DNA from: Tannerellaceae bacterium
GTDB taxonomy: Bacteria > Bacteroidota > Bacteroidia > Bacteroidales > Tannerellaceae
Length of the DNA stretch: 45,069 nt
Direction of reading: 5' to 3'
Assembly: GCA_031280435.1 (NCBI GenBank)
Contig: JAITGS010000037.1
Span: forward strand, 1-45,069
The notes beneath the pieces were generated by a model. That model saw only the letters and a list, made by a program, of their open reading frames with translations. It was not told the DNA's origin and did not search any database. Below are positions 8,220-17,800 of the stretch, piece after piece (position 1 is the stretch's first letter; each line of letters begins with the position of its first letter). The position numbers and the translations under genes are program-made.

Positions 8220-10423
8220 CGCTTCGGCCGGTTAATTCGGCCGGCTTTAAATTCAGCCCACATGATTCTCACCTTGTCGATCATGAGCGGAATCTCCTCG
8301 GGGCTAATTCCGGCTGCCAAAAGGTGAGGCGTATCCCGGTTGAACAAACGGAGGAATTCCTCGAATTCTATATGTTCGAAATATATACAATCCATATAGA
8401 GGGAGGCGGCCCGCTCCGGTTGCCCGGCTGCCCAGGCTGCATGCCCGTAACGGACGAATTCTACGGCGTCAGGCAAGTCATTGTCTACTTCGCCGGCTAA
8501 TATCTTAGCGTAATATACCAAAGCATCTTCGTAGCGTCCGGCAAGGAAGAGGCACCATGCAAGCGCCTTCGGTGCAAGTGTGCCGGTGCTGTCGAGGTAT
8601 TCTACCTTAAAGTAGTATTTGAGAGCCTCGGTGTATTCGCCCTGCTCGAGCAGGCAGTGGCCTATGCCGAGCGGAACCGACAGGTTGTCGGGGCTCAATG
8701 ACTCCAGCCGCAGGTAATACGGCAGTGCCTTGTCGGGCTGTCCGAGGGCGCGGTAGCATACTCCTATCCGCTTGGTGAGCCATTTGTTGTCGGTGTTGAT
8801 AAGATCGGCGCGGAGATAGGCTGTCAGGGCTTCGGCTGTTTGTCCCAGCATCTGGTGGCAGTATCCAATCTTCTGGTACAGCATATCGTCCTTGTGATTT
8901 GCCTTGCTCAGGCGTTGGAACAGGGCGAGGGCATCTTCGAAACGGTTCTTCTTCAGATAATATTCGGCAAAAATAGAGAGGCTTTCGTTGTCGCTGAGGT
9001 ATTCGCCTATGAAAGGCATGTCGTAGAAGTCGAGCTTCCATTCGAAAATGTCGCTGAAGTCTCTCGCGAACTGATAGAGCTTGAAGAAACGGTACAGATC
9101 CTGAACATACTGCCCGACTATCATCTCAAAGTTTCTTTGATTGCTCACCATATCATTACGGTTTTGCTCCATCACCTCATGCATCTGATCGAAGAACTGA
9201 CCGATTAGCTGGGTGTTGCCCGCCTGCGGTTGCCGCATCAGGCTTAAGGCAAAAGAATACTTGTCGGAGTTGCACAGGAAGGCCAGCGCCGTGGTCAGCT
9301 TCATCACCGTCTGCCGTATTTCATCGTTCACAAAGTAATTTAAACGCGAATGATCCGGCATGAAGGGCAGGAACCAGTTGCCGATCTCGCGGAAAAAGTC
9401 GTAGTTCTTCAGGTGGGTAAAGGTATGGTGCATCACGTCGGCGCCTTCGGAGTGCAGCCGGTTGTACTCCTCAAGCCGGCGTTCCATATCCTTGTTGGAA
9501 AACAGTTTTTGCCATTCCGGATTCACTTCTGAGAATATTTCGGGATCAAAATCCATATTGTGCCTCGACATCAGGTTCGGCACAATGTTGGCCATGGCGG
9601 GTATAATATCATTCTTCAGTTTGTCGGTGATTCTCTCCGTCTCTTTGGCAAGGATGAACCTCAGCATGATGATGCGCAGTTTTTGTACGAATCCCTGTTG
9701 GTCGGCCAGGGCTGCCAGGCGATCGCCTATCTGCGGATAAAGGCTCAGGCGCGCCCGGTACATGTACATGATGATGAGGGCTCCGGTGATGGCGCGCACC
9801 CTGACCTCCTCATTGCCTCCATGATCGAAGGCGTCGAGCATGAGCATGAGCTTCCGAATGTCAAAATAGCTCATCTGGCTAAGGAACAATGCCGATACTA
9901 TCTGGCATCCCGCCACGTACGGCACCTGAGCATCCGAAAGCACTGCCGACAGGGCCTGAACATCTTCCGGACTAAAGGGATCCGAGAGCCAGATTTTGTT
10001 GAACAGCATGAAAACCGTTTCCTCTATATCCTTACTGCCCGTATGCGCAACTATCAGTTGCTGCAAAAGCGTGCCTATTGATACGCCGGGAATGGCCCGC
10101 CACTTTTTGCGGTAGGCGAAATACATGGGCGCGCCGTCGCAGGTGGAGGTTATCTGCAGCCTTAGCTTGTCGGACAGCTCGTAGGTAGCCGTCAGTACAT
10201 CACGATATATGACGCTCTGCATAGGATCTTTCACGCCCTCTATAAAGTAGTTCAACAGATTGCAATAAGTTTCGTTTATAATATTCAATGCATTCTCGGT
10301 TTCGGGAGCCTTAGCGTGCGGAAGTAGCTCCCGGATTGCCTCGAAAGCGAGATACAGTTCCTTATTGTCGAGCAGTTTCGTGATATGCTCGAAGGAGTGA
10401 CGAATTTGTTGCTGTACTATCAT
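8216..10423 (-). CDS. Large TPR-containing protein of unknown function, 735 aa
   Basis: I start this gene at the ATG at 10421-10423 (MIVQQQIRHSFEHI) rather than at the TTG at 10447. A -7-like element TATTTTTG lies at 10452-10445, which would give a short leader; no -33 is well placed. The N-terminal two thirds are alpha-helical without recognisable repeats; the C-terminal third (about residues 480-690) holds TPR units such as MLYQKIGYCHQMLGQTAEALTAY and PLGIGHCLLEQGEYTEALKYY. There is no signal peptide. I do not recognise a named family. It is convergent with rnr with overlapping stops, so the two transcripts must be complementary at their 3' ends. Confidence 0.85.
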   Translation of the reverse strand: MIVQQQIRHSFEHITKLLDNKELYLAFEAIRELLPHAKAPETENALNIINETYCNLLNYFIEGVKDPMQSVIYRDVLTATYELSDKLRLQITSTCDGAPMYFAYRKKWRAIPGVSIGTLLQQLIVAHTGSKDIEETVFMLFNKIWLSDPFSPEDVQALSAVLSDAQVPYVAGCQIVSALFLSQMSYFDIRKLMLMLDAFDHGGNEEVRVRAITGALIIMYMYRARLSLYPQIGDRLAALADQQGFVQKLRIIMLRFILAKETERITDKLKNDIIPAMANIVPNLMSRHNMDFDPEIFSEVNPEWQKLFSNKDMERRLEEYNRLHSEGADVMHHTFTHLKNYDFFREIGNWFLPFMPDHSRLNYFVNDEIRQTVMKLTTALAFLCNSDKYSFALSLMRQPQAGNTQLIGQFFDQMHEVMEQNRNDMVSNQRNFEMIVGQYVQDLYRFFKLYQFARDFSDIFEWKLDFYDMPFIGEYLSDNESLSIFAEYYLKKNRFEDALALFQRLSKANHKDDMLYQKIGYCHQMLGQTAEALTAYLRADLINTDNKWLTKRIGVCYRALGQPDKALPYYLRLESLSPDNLSVPLGIGHCLLEQGEYTEALKYYFKVEYLDSTGTLAPKALAWCLFLAGRYEDALVYYAKILAGEVDNDLPDAVEFVRYGHAAWAAGQPERAASLYMDCIYFEHIEFEEFLRLFNRDTPHLLAAGISPEEIPLMIDKVRIMWAEFKAGRINRPKR

Positions 10424-10567
10424 GTTTGTCGGATTTGAATTGTTCAAAAATAAAGCTTTCCCGGGAATATAGGAAATACAGCCGGCAAGAGGCGACAGTT
10501 ATAAGCTCTGAAGCCGGCTTGCCTCCAAAGCATTTCGGTTTGCTTCCCTGAGGTCGGGCCGGAGCCG

Positions 10568-11003
10568 TTTGAACGTTCAAACGGAGAACCCCCCGCTTTT
10601 CCCGAGGCTATTCTAAGGTTCAAACGGAGTGAATTCGTCTTTTTTGAAACCGATCTAAGGTTTAAAGGGGGCAAATCCGGCTTTCCTGAGGCAATTCTAA
10701 GGTTCGAACGGACTGAATCGGGGCTCCCGCAAGCAATTCTAACGTTCAAACGGGGCAAATCGGGCTTCCTGGAGGCAATTCTAAGGTTCGAACGGCCTCA
10801 GTAAGCCCGATTTTGCCCGATTTCAAGCTTAAAACGGCTTGCGAGCTTTCGATTTGGCCCAATTCTAAGGTTCAAACGGCTTCCGCGAGCTCAAATTCAC
10901 TCAATTCTAAGGTTAGAATTGCTTCCGGGAGGCTGATTCGGACCATTCTAACGTTAGAACGGCTTCCGGGAAGTCGGACGGAATCCGTTCTAACGTTCGA
11001 ACG
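10568..11003. repeat. Palindromic tandem array B, 11 units, 42-bp step
   Basis: Eleven cores start at 10571, 10614, 10656, 10698, 10740, 10782, 10824, 10866, 10908, 10949 and 10991 (steps 43, then 42 except one 41). Cores are versions of TTCTAACGTTAGAAC or TTTGAACGTTCAAAC, usually followed by GG. Units 1, 9 and 10 are near-perfect palindromes; others combine one left arm type with the other right arm type. Linkers are GC-rich and share segments such as GCAAATCGGGCT or GCTTCCGGGA. The array fills the gap between the ugd terminator and the TPR gene. Apart from it and the terminator I see nothing else here. Confidence 0.92.
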
Positions 11004-11040
11004 AAGTCGGCGATCCCTCGTCCGCCATCTTATACCCGAA

Positions 11041-11079
11041 AAAGAAAAAAGGCCACCGGCGATTGAACGTCCGGCAGCC
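11041..11079 (-). terminator. Terminator of the DUF47-pit-ugd operon
   Basis: Read on the minus strand, GGCTGCCGG (11079-11071) pairs with CCGGTGGCC (11059-11051), including two G-T pairs, and runs into TTTTTTC (11050-11044). It lies about 35 bp after the ugd stop. Confidence 0.75.
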
Positions 11080-11113
11080 TGGCATTTATATAGGAGAAAG
11101 ACTGGTTGCTCTT

Positions 11114-12427
11114 TTATCGGCCTATGCGGTAGTAAGCAAAGCCGTGGTCTTCCAGTTCGGCAATGTCGTAGATGTTACGGCCGTCGAGTACGAGCGGAAC
11201 GTTCATCAGTTTCTTTACGGCCGGCCAGGAGGGGAGGCGAAATTCCTTCCATTCGGTCACAAGGATGAGGGCGTCGGCATCAACCACCGCATCGTAGATG
11301 TCCTTGGCATAATAGAGGCTGTCGCCCATACGGCGTTTGGCCTCAGGCATAGCCACCGGATCATAAACCCTGAGGCTGCAGCCCGCCTCCAGGAGTTTGT
11401 CAATCAGCACAAGCGATGTGGCCTCCCGCATATCGTCGGTTTCAGGCTTGAAAGCCAGTCCCCAGATTGCTATGCGCTTGCCGGAGAGCTCCCCCTCGAA
11501 ATATTTGTTCAGCTTGCGGTAGAGCAGGGTTTTCTGATCCTCGTTCACCTCCTCCACGGCTTGCAGCAGTCGCATGTTGTATCCGTTTCGCTTGGCCGTC
11601 TGTATGAGGGCCTTCACGTCTTTGGGAAAACAGGAGCCGCCGTATCCGCATCCGGGATAGAGGAAGTTGCTGCCTATGCGGGTATCTGTCCCTATGCCTT
11701 TGCGAACCATGTCGACGTTGGCGCCCACGAGCTCGCAGAGGTTGGCAATATCGTTCATGAAGCTGATGCGGGTGGCCAGCATAGAGTTGGCCGCATACTT
11801 GGTCATCTCGGCCGAAGGCACGTCCATGAATATCACCCGGAAGTTGTTCAGCAGGAAGGGCCTGTACAGTTTGCTCATAAGCTTCTCGGCCTGCTCCGAT
11901 TCTATGCCGACCACTACCCTGTCGGGGCTCATGAAGTCTTTGATGGCTGCTCCTTCCTTCAGGAATTCGGGATTGGAGGCTATGTCGAAGGGGATATCGA
12001 GTCCGCGCTTGTCGAGCTCCTCGCGTATGGCCTGCTTCACCTTGGCGGCTGTGCCCACGGGTACGGTGCTCTTGGTGACTACAAGGATGTAATGGTTCAT
12101 GCTGCGGCCTATTTCGCGGGCGACGTCCAGCACGTACCTCAGGTCGGCGCTGCCGTCTTCGTCGGGAGGTGTGCCCACGGCCGAGAACAGCACTTCCACC
12201 TCGTTGATGCACTCGGCAAGGTTGGTGGTGAATTTCAGACGGCCCGCCTGGAAATTACGCTCCACCATCTCCTCCAGCCCGGGCTCGTATATGGGCACTA
12301 TGCCCTTCTTCAGGTTCTCAATCTTGGCCCGGTCGATGTCTACGCAGTAAACTTCGGTGCCCATCTCGGCAAAACATGTACCGGTAACGAGGCCTACGTA
12401 TCCGGTTCCTACTATTGCTATCTTCAT
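11114..12427 (-). CDS. ugd: UDP-glucose 6-dehydrogenase
   Basis: A 437-residue cytoplasmic enzyme that oxidises UDP-glucose to UDP-glucuronate with two NAD+, supplying precursors for capsule, LPS or exopolysaccharide. The N-terminus has the Rossmann motif IAIVGTGYVGLVTG (3-16). The catalytic cysteine is C266 in GGSCFPKD, and K210 in AEMTKYAANS fits the conserved lysine. Length is typical. The start lies 16 bp after the pit stop, so it is the third gene of a DUF47-pit-ugd transcript. A UDP-ManNAc dehydrogenase assignment is possible in principle, but the overall sequence reads as UDP-glucose dehydrogenase. A terminator follows. Confidence 0.95.
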   Translation of the reverse strand: MKIAIVGTGYVGLVTGTCFAEMGTEVYCVDIDRAKIENLKKGIVPIYEPGLEEMVERNFQAGRLKFTTNLAECINEVEVLFSAVGTPPDEDGSADLRYVLDVAREIGRSMNHYILVVTKSTVPVGTAAKVKQAIREELDKRGLDIPFDIASNPEFLKEGAAIKDFMSPDRVVVGIESEQAEKLMSKLYRPFLLNNFRVIFMDVPSAEMTKYAANSMLATRISFMNDIANLCELVGANVDMVRKGIGTDTRIGSNFLYPGCGYGGSCFPKDVKALIQTAKRNGYNMRLLQAVEEVNEDQKTLLYRKLNKYFEGELSGKRIAIWGLAFKPETDDMREATSLVLIDKLLEAGCSLRVYDPVAMPEAKRRMGDSLYYAKDIYDAVVDADALILVTEWKEFRLPSWPAVKKLMNVPLVLDGRNIYDIAELEDHGFAYYRIGR

Positions 12428-12443
12428 AACTATTTGTTGTATG

Positions 12444-13508
12444 TTACAGGAATATATTAATGATATAAAAGAATGTCATAGCCATTATGGCGCTGATGGG
12501 TATGGTCAGGATCCAGGCCACGAGCAGGTCTTTGGTGACGCCCCATCTAACGGCCGACAGCCTTTTGATTGCTCCCACGCCCATGATTGCTCCCGTGATG
12601 GTGTGGGTGGTGCTGACGGGAATCTTCACTATTTCGGTAAAGAACAAAGTGATGGCGCCGGCCGTTTCTGCTGCGACGCCTTCGAGCGATGTCACCTTGG
12701 TGATGCGCGATCCCATAGTCTTGATGATGCGCCAGCCGCCCGACATGGTTCCTAAGGCTATCATGGTGAAGCAGGCCAGCGGCACCCATGCCAGATTGTT
12801 TTTCTCGGCCATCTCTGAGGCTGTCGTCATGTGCATCCAGTCGGGCATGGAGGGATAGATGGCCGGATCGTTGGTGGCGGCAATAAGGGCGGCTCCGACT
12901 ATCCCCATAACCTTCTGCGAATCGTTCAGGCCGTGGCCTATGCTGAACAGGCCGGAGGATACCAGCTGAAGCTTCTTGAACCAGTTGTTGGCCTTGTAGG
13001 GATGAGTCTTGCGGCATATCCAGAAGATGAGCATCGTAAGCGAAGACGATACTATCATCCCCAATAGCGGAGCCAGAATGATGAAGGATGCTATCATAAT
13101 CACCCCTTTCGGCCCTTCCCAATGGATTACATCGGCATGGAAGGCGCTGGCCAGGGCTGCTCCCGCGAAGCCTCCTATCAAGGTGTGCGACGACGACGAG
13201 GGAATGCCGAACCACCACGTTATAAGATTCCAGGTTATGGCGGCCAGCAAGCCGGCCAGAATAACTTTGAGCGTTATAAACTCCTCGACGACGACCTTGG
13301 CCACCGTATTGGCTATCCCAAATTCTCCTATAATAAACTTGGCTATGAAAAATGCGGCGAAATTGAACATTGCCGCCCAGAGGACAGCCTGGAAAGGAGT
13401 GAGAACTTTGGTGGAGACAATGGTGGCGATGGAGTTGGCTGCGTCATGAAAACCGTTGATGTAATCAAAAATCAGCGCGAGTGCGATGATAGTTATCAGT
13501 AGTGTCAT
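12444..13508 (-). CDS. pit: Low-affinity inorganic phosphate transporter, PiT family
   Basis: A 354-residue inner-membrane permease of the PHO-4/PiT family. The family signature is visible twice, as expected from its inverted duplication: FDYINGFHDAANSIATIVSTK near residue 15, and GHGLNDSQKVMGI in the second half. About ten membrane helices are predicted. Proteins of this family carry metal-phosphate with protons or sodium. It lies 28 bp downstream of the DUF47 gene, a common arrangement in which the PhoU-like DUF47 protein controls the transporter. The gene is intact. Confidence 0.93.
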   Translation of the reverse strand: MTLLITIIALALIFDYINGFHDAANSIATIVSTKVLTPFQAVLWAAMFNFAAFFIAKFIIGEFGIANTVAKVVVEEFITLKVILAGLLAAITWNLITWWFGIPSSSSHTLIGGFAGAALASAFHADVIHWEGPKGVIMIASFIILAPLLGMIVSSSLTMLIFWICRKTHPYKANNWFKKLQLVSSGLFSIGHGLNDSQKVMGIVGAALIAATNDPAIYPSMPDWMHMTTASEMAEKNNLAWVPLACFTMIALGTMSGGWRIIKTMGSRITKVTSLEGVAAETAGAITLFFTEIVKIPVSTTHTITGAIMGVGAIKRLSAVRWGVTKDLLVAWILTIPISAIMAMTFFYIINIFL

Positions 13509-13536
13509 TTCAGGCGTTTGAGGTGAATATCTTCCG

Positions 13537-14181
13537 TTAAGCGAATTTGACTATGACTGTTTTGAGCCTTTTCCCAACCGCTTGAGCGGCGTCGGCAGCA
13601 CGCTCGAGTTCGTGAAGTATGTCTTTGAGCTTGATGATTTCTATGGCGTCACCGGCGTTCTCGAAGAGGTTGATGAGGAAGTGTTCGTAAACGTCGTCGG
13701 CCTTCTTTTCGGTCTCCTCTATGCTTGCGCAAAGCGACTTGATGCGCTCCGGACGCTTCTTGAAGGAGGCAAGCTCGTTGACGGCATCAAGCAGGTATCC
13801 GGCTGCTTCGCGAACGAGCAAGGCCAGCGTCACGGCGCTTTCGGGAATGTGCTTCGGATTGTAGAGCACTATGCGCTTGGCGCAGCTTGTGATCAAATCG
13901 ACTATGTCGTCCATAGTGGCCGACAGATCGTTTATATCTTCGCGGTCAAAGGGAGTAATGAAGGTGTTGTTAAGCGCCTCGAATATCTCGTTTTGAACTT
14001 GGTCGGCCTTATGCTCCAAATCTTTTATGGCCCTATAAAACTTCAGGGCATCGTCGTGATTGGAAACTTTTACGCAATCAATAATCTGGTCGGAAACAGA
14101 AATGATTATTTCCCCCATTTGGTGAAGCTGGTCGAAAAACTTGTCTTCCTTAGGCTTCATCTTTTCGAATAGATGTTTCAT
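13537..14181 (-). CDS. DUF47 family (PhoU-like) phosphate transport regulator
   Basis: A 214-residue all-helical protein of the DUF47/TIGR00153 family, related to PhoU. Acidic, metal-binding-type segments (for example DREDINDLSATMDDIVDLI and LEHKADQVQNEIF) are spread through it as in PhoU three-helix bundles. It is the first gene of the operon with pit and ugd and probably modulates the Pit transporter. Its ATG at 14179-14181 lies about 34 bp downstream of a well-formed promoter at 14215-14244. Confidence 0.92.
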   Translation of the reverse strand: MKHLFEKMKPKEDKFFDQLHQMGEIIISVSDQIIDCVKVSNHDDALKFYRAIKDLEHKADQVQNEIFEALNNTFITPFDREDINDLSATMDDIVDLITSCAKRIVLYNPKHIPESAVTLALLVREAAGYLLDAVNELASFKKRPERIKSLCASIEETEKKADDVYEHFLINLFENAGDAIEIIKLKDILHELERAADAAQAVGKRLKTVIVKFA

Positions 14182-14214
14182 GTTAATAATTTATTTTTGG
14201 AATAACTTCAAGCG

Positions 14215-14244
14215 CAAAAATAAGGAGATTTATCTTAAACGCAA
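14215..14244 (-). promoter_or_regulatory. Promoter of the DUF47-pit-ugd operon
   Basis: On the minus strand TTG (14244-14242) and TATTTTTG (14222-14215) are 19 bp apart, a perfect fit to TTG-N19/21-TAnnTTTG. Palindromic array C ends about 170 bp upstream of it. Confidence 0.75.
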
Positions 14245-14410
14245 GTATGGGCTGATGCAATCCGCAGGGGCAAACCGTTTAGAAGAAGGACGGCGCCTCC
14301 GGGCTGAGCCCGACAGGGGCTATGCCTCCCAAATCCTCAGGAACAGGCAGAGGCATTTCAGCACTAAAACCCTATCGCCGGCATTGCAGAAGATTTACAC
14401 ATGTAAATGG

Positions 14411-14678
14411 GCTGCGATAATTATCGCGAGCCGGCAAACTCAATTCAATGGCTGCGATAATTATCGCGAGCCGGCAAACTCAATTCAATGGCTTCCGATA
14501 ATTATCGCGAGCCGGCAAACTCAATTCAATGGCTTCCGATAATTATCGCGAGCCATCAAACACGATTCAATGGCTTCCGATAATTATCGCGAGCCATCAA
14601 ACACGATTCAGTGGGCTGCGATAATTATCGCGAGCCATCAAACACGATTCAGTGGGCTGCGATAATTATCGCGAGCCA
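14411..14678. repeat. Palindromic tandem array C, 7 units, 41-bp step
   Basis: The perfect palindrome CGATAATTATCG is inside every unit; the GATA of successive units starts at 14416, 14456, 14497, 14538, 14579, 14620 and 14661 (one 40-bp step, then 41). Arms extend in many units to GGCT..AGCC. Linkers change in blocks along the array: units 1-3 carry GGCAAACTCAATTCAATGG, later ones ATCAAACACGATTCA. Array G at 38565 is the same family in inverse orientation. The array lies between the terminator of the giant surface protein gene and the DUF47 promoter. Confidence 0.95.
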
Positions 14679-14700
14679 TTGAATTCGATGCTCCCCTCAC

Positions 14701-14742
14701 AAAAAATGGGCCGGAGAGCTGCTTTGCTATTCCTCTCCGGCC
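14701..14742 (-). terminator. Terminator of the giant surface protein gene
   Basis: On the minus strand GGCCGGAGAG (14742-14733) pairs perfectly with CTCTCCGGCC (14718-14709), followed by CATTTTTT (14708-14701). It lies about 145 bp after the stop of the gene at 14888. Confidence 0.8.
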
Positions 14743-14887
14743 TCGCGCTAACACATAGGTAAATTTGGCGTAAGTATCAAAAAATCTAATGTATTGCTAA
14801 CGTTTTGGCAGCCGGCAAAAAGATAACATATTGCCGGCCTGCCTTAGCACACAGAATTTTTAATCATATGGCAGCTGGTTAAATGTC

Positions 14888-17800
14888 TCACTTCACTGAA
14901 ATTTTTTCTACCTGGGTTTCGCTTCCAAGCATTGCCTTTAAGATGTACAAGCCGCCGGCTACCGGGATTCTCACTGTGCCGGACAGCTTGGACGAGCGGT
15001 ACACGGAGCGGCCGGAGGCATCGAATACATCGAGCGAGCTCACCGTTTCGCTTACCGAAACATTGATATATCCCGGCCCTGAGGTCACTTTAAGCAGTGA
15101 GCTTTTTACGTCCTCGGTCGCGGTCGGGCCGAAGCCTATGCCGCTGCCGGTGTATTTGAGGTATAGCTTGAAGCGGTCGTTCACTTCTATGGAACCGGAG
15201 CCGTGGGGCTTGATGAGGGTGAAGGTGTAGCTGTCGGAAGCGGAGGTGATGTCTACGCGCTTGTTCAGGGCCATGTCCATGAGGCTCACTTCGTGGCCGA
15301 AACTATGCAGCCCTTCGAAGCTCAAGCTGTACTCGCCCGGCTCCTCGGCTATGATGCCGAGGCTGACGGGGAGCATGTCCAAGGTGGAGCTGGCGTTGAT
15401 CACCAAGGGCGAGAGGTCTGCGGAGAAGGTGTAAAGCGAAAGGGGTTTTTCGTCATCTATTGTGTATGTAACAGCCGGCATGTCTATGTGATCCCGCTCG
15501 AAGTTGCTCGTTCCGGGCTCGTAGACCAAGGCCGCCGAGGCTTGCTTGTCTGCGCCCGAAAGGGTGACGTTCAGCACTCCGCCGGACTGCACGCCGGCCC
15601 GGAGCGTATAGGAATCGACGGGCTTGGTGGTTGTCCAGGCTCGCGACATCTTCAGCGTTCCCAGAGTGCTGTTTACATTCCGTTTTGCCACGAAGAAGGA
15701 TTGCAGCGGAGCTATATATCGGGGAGTAGCTACACGGGGGATGCCGATGTTGGCTACTATGCGGTTGTTCTGATTGCCTCCATTCGTGGTGGCAAAGGCA
15801 TGAACCTGCACGTCGTTGCCCACCTCGCCGTCCCAGATGTAGTATCCGGTCTGAATGGCTGTGGTATTGCTGAAGTTACCAAAGAAGGCGTTCATGTCGA
15901 GATAGGCCATATAGGGGTTCACCACCTGCACGAGCGTGGAGCCGATTATGCCGCCGGAAACAGGCATATCGTATGGATCCGGCGTCTGATGGCTGTCGGT
16001 GATGAAGCGGCCGGAGTTTGTTCGGTCGAGCGAGAGCACAGGGCCGCCGGCAGGATCTGTATATCCGGTTTCGCTGCGCGGGAAGCGCAGGAGGCTGTCG
16101 CGGGTGACGCTTGTGCTCATAACCTTCAGGTTGAAGGCCCTGCCGAGCGGGAGCGCTACGTTAGGATTGGCGAAGGTGGCCGTGAATCGGTTGGGTACGG
16201 CTGTGCCGTGACTCGGATCGGGATTGTTAATCTGAAAGAAGTTCATGAAGGCATCGCCAACGAGCGTACTCCCCTTCCTGAAATGATAGTCGCCGGAGTA
16301 CATCTGCTGCAATGGAGCCGACCACATCACGAAGCGGTTCATCTCGGCCGGCTTCATCTTGAGCTCCACTGAGGCCGCCGTATACTTCAGCACATGCGGA
16401 TTCTTCAGCATCGCCCGGTCGAGCATACGGATATTATGGCACCTGGCGGTATCCGTTCCGAGCTCCGGGAAGTTGTCTACGCTCGAAGAGATAGTCACAT
16501 CCGTGCAGAGGCCGGGGAGGAAGGTAGCCGGCGATTCGCCGACCGATCGTACCACAACCCAGTTGGCCGGGTTATTCCAGTCGCTGCTGATGTGGCCCGT
16601 CCAGCGCATCTGCTCGCCGGCCGGGGAGGCATGGATGGTGAAGGAGCCGAAGGGGAAGCCGCCCGCTGCGTTCCATGGCAATGCTGCTTCGCCTACGTTC
16701 TTGGGCTGTACAAAGCACGACCAGTTGCCTAATAGTACGCCGGTAGTGTAGGTGACGGTATTCAGCGCGAGCACTGCATCCGGCAAACTTGCGAACCAGT
16801 CGAAGGTGGTGCCCGAAGGAAGGGCTTTCAGCTTAGCTGTGTAGGCCTGGCCCGTGCAAGCGGTTGCTCCGTTCAAGTCCTCCAATATATATATGTATAC
16901 GGTGGCGGGTAAGGGGGTGCGACCGTCGGGCATGCGGATGCGATATACGAAGGAGTCGATGGGATTAACCGTCAGACTGTCCGTCCCCTCGTTAACATAG
17001 ATAATCTTTGATGCAGCGCCGGAGCCTGTGCCGACGAGCTTGCCGTTCCTTGGCTGCAGTATGACGGAATCAATGAGGCTGAAAGCCGGCAGGCCTGCTA
17101 TCCATCCTGAAGGAAAGAGGTCGTTGCCCAGTACGTTTATCTCTGTGCTGAAGAACTTCTGCACCGTTTGGGTATCGTCGTCCAGGCCGCTATCCCTCAG
17201 CTTCCTCAGGCTCACGCCGAAGCGGTTGGTGGTGTAGTCACATTCCTGTTGCTCCCATGCGAGGGTGCTGCTGTTGCGGTTCACATAAACGATTATGCTG
17301 TCGGTGGCCGCGAGGTCAAGGGCGGCAATGCCGGTTAGCTTGATATGCTGCATTATTGAGCTGCCTGCTTCAAGCGGCGAAGTGATGGTCTGGTTTTCCT
17401 TCAGGGTTTCCACTCCGCCCTTCTTGGTATAGACATCTACCCTTATGGGCGAGCGGAGCTGGGTTTCGCCTATGTTGGCAATGCTGATGTCGAGCGCTAT
17501 GGAATCGCCGAGGCCATAGTATTCGTAGTCCACACCCGATATGGCGGCGTTGGGCAGCCGCCAGTAGGGTTTGCCTTGCATGTTGAGATAGGTTTGCTGC
17601 TGAAAGAAGTTATTGAAGGGCTGGGTAGCAGGCGGGCCGGAAAACTCGTATGCCGAGTTGAGCTGGTGCGAAGGTACCGTAAGGTCTTCGTTAATGTTCA
17701 CCGAGTTGTACATGTACTGGTTCCATACCTTGCGGGCGGGGGCCCAGGGAGTGCCGTTCGACTTCAGGATTTGCAGCTTCCAGTTTCCGCAAGCAACTAT

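Noticed and set aside
10568-11003. CRISPR array (considered for arrays A-H)
   Set aside because: The linkers are repeated along with the cores, so there are no unique spacers. The step is far too short for a repeat plus a 30-bp spacer, and no cas gene is present.
11063-12460. Long plus-strand frame (465 codons) opposite ugd
   Set aside because: It is the antisense of a clear UDP-glucose dehydrogenase with all catalytic motifs, and gives no recognisable protein.
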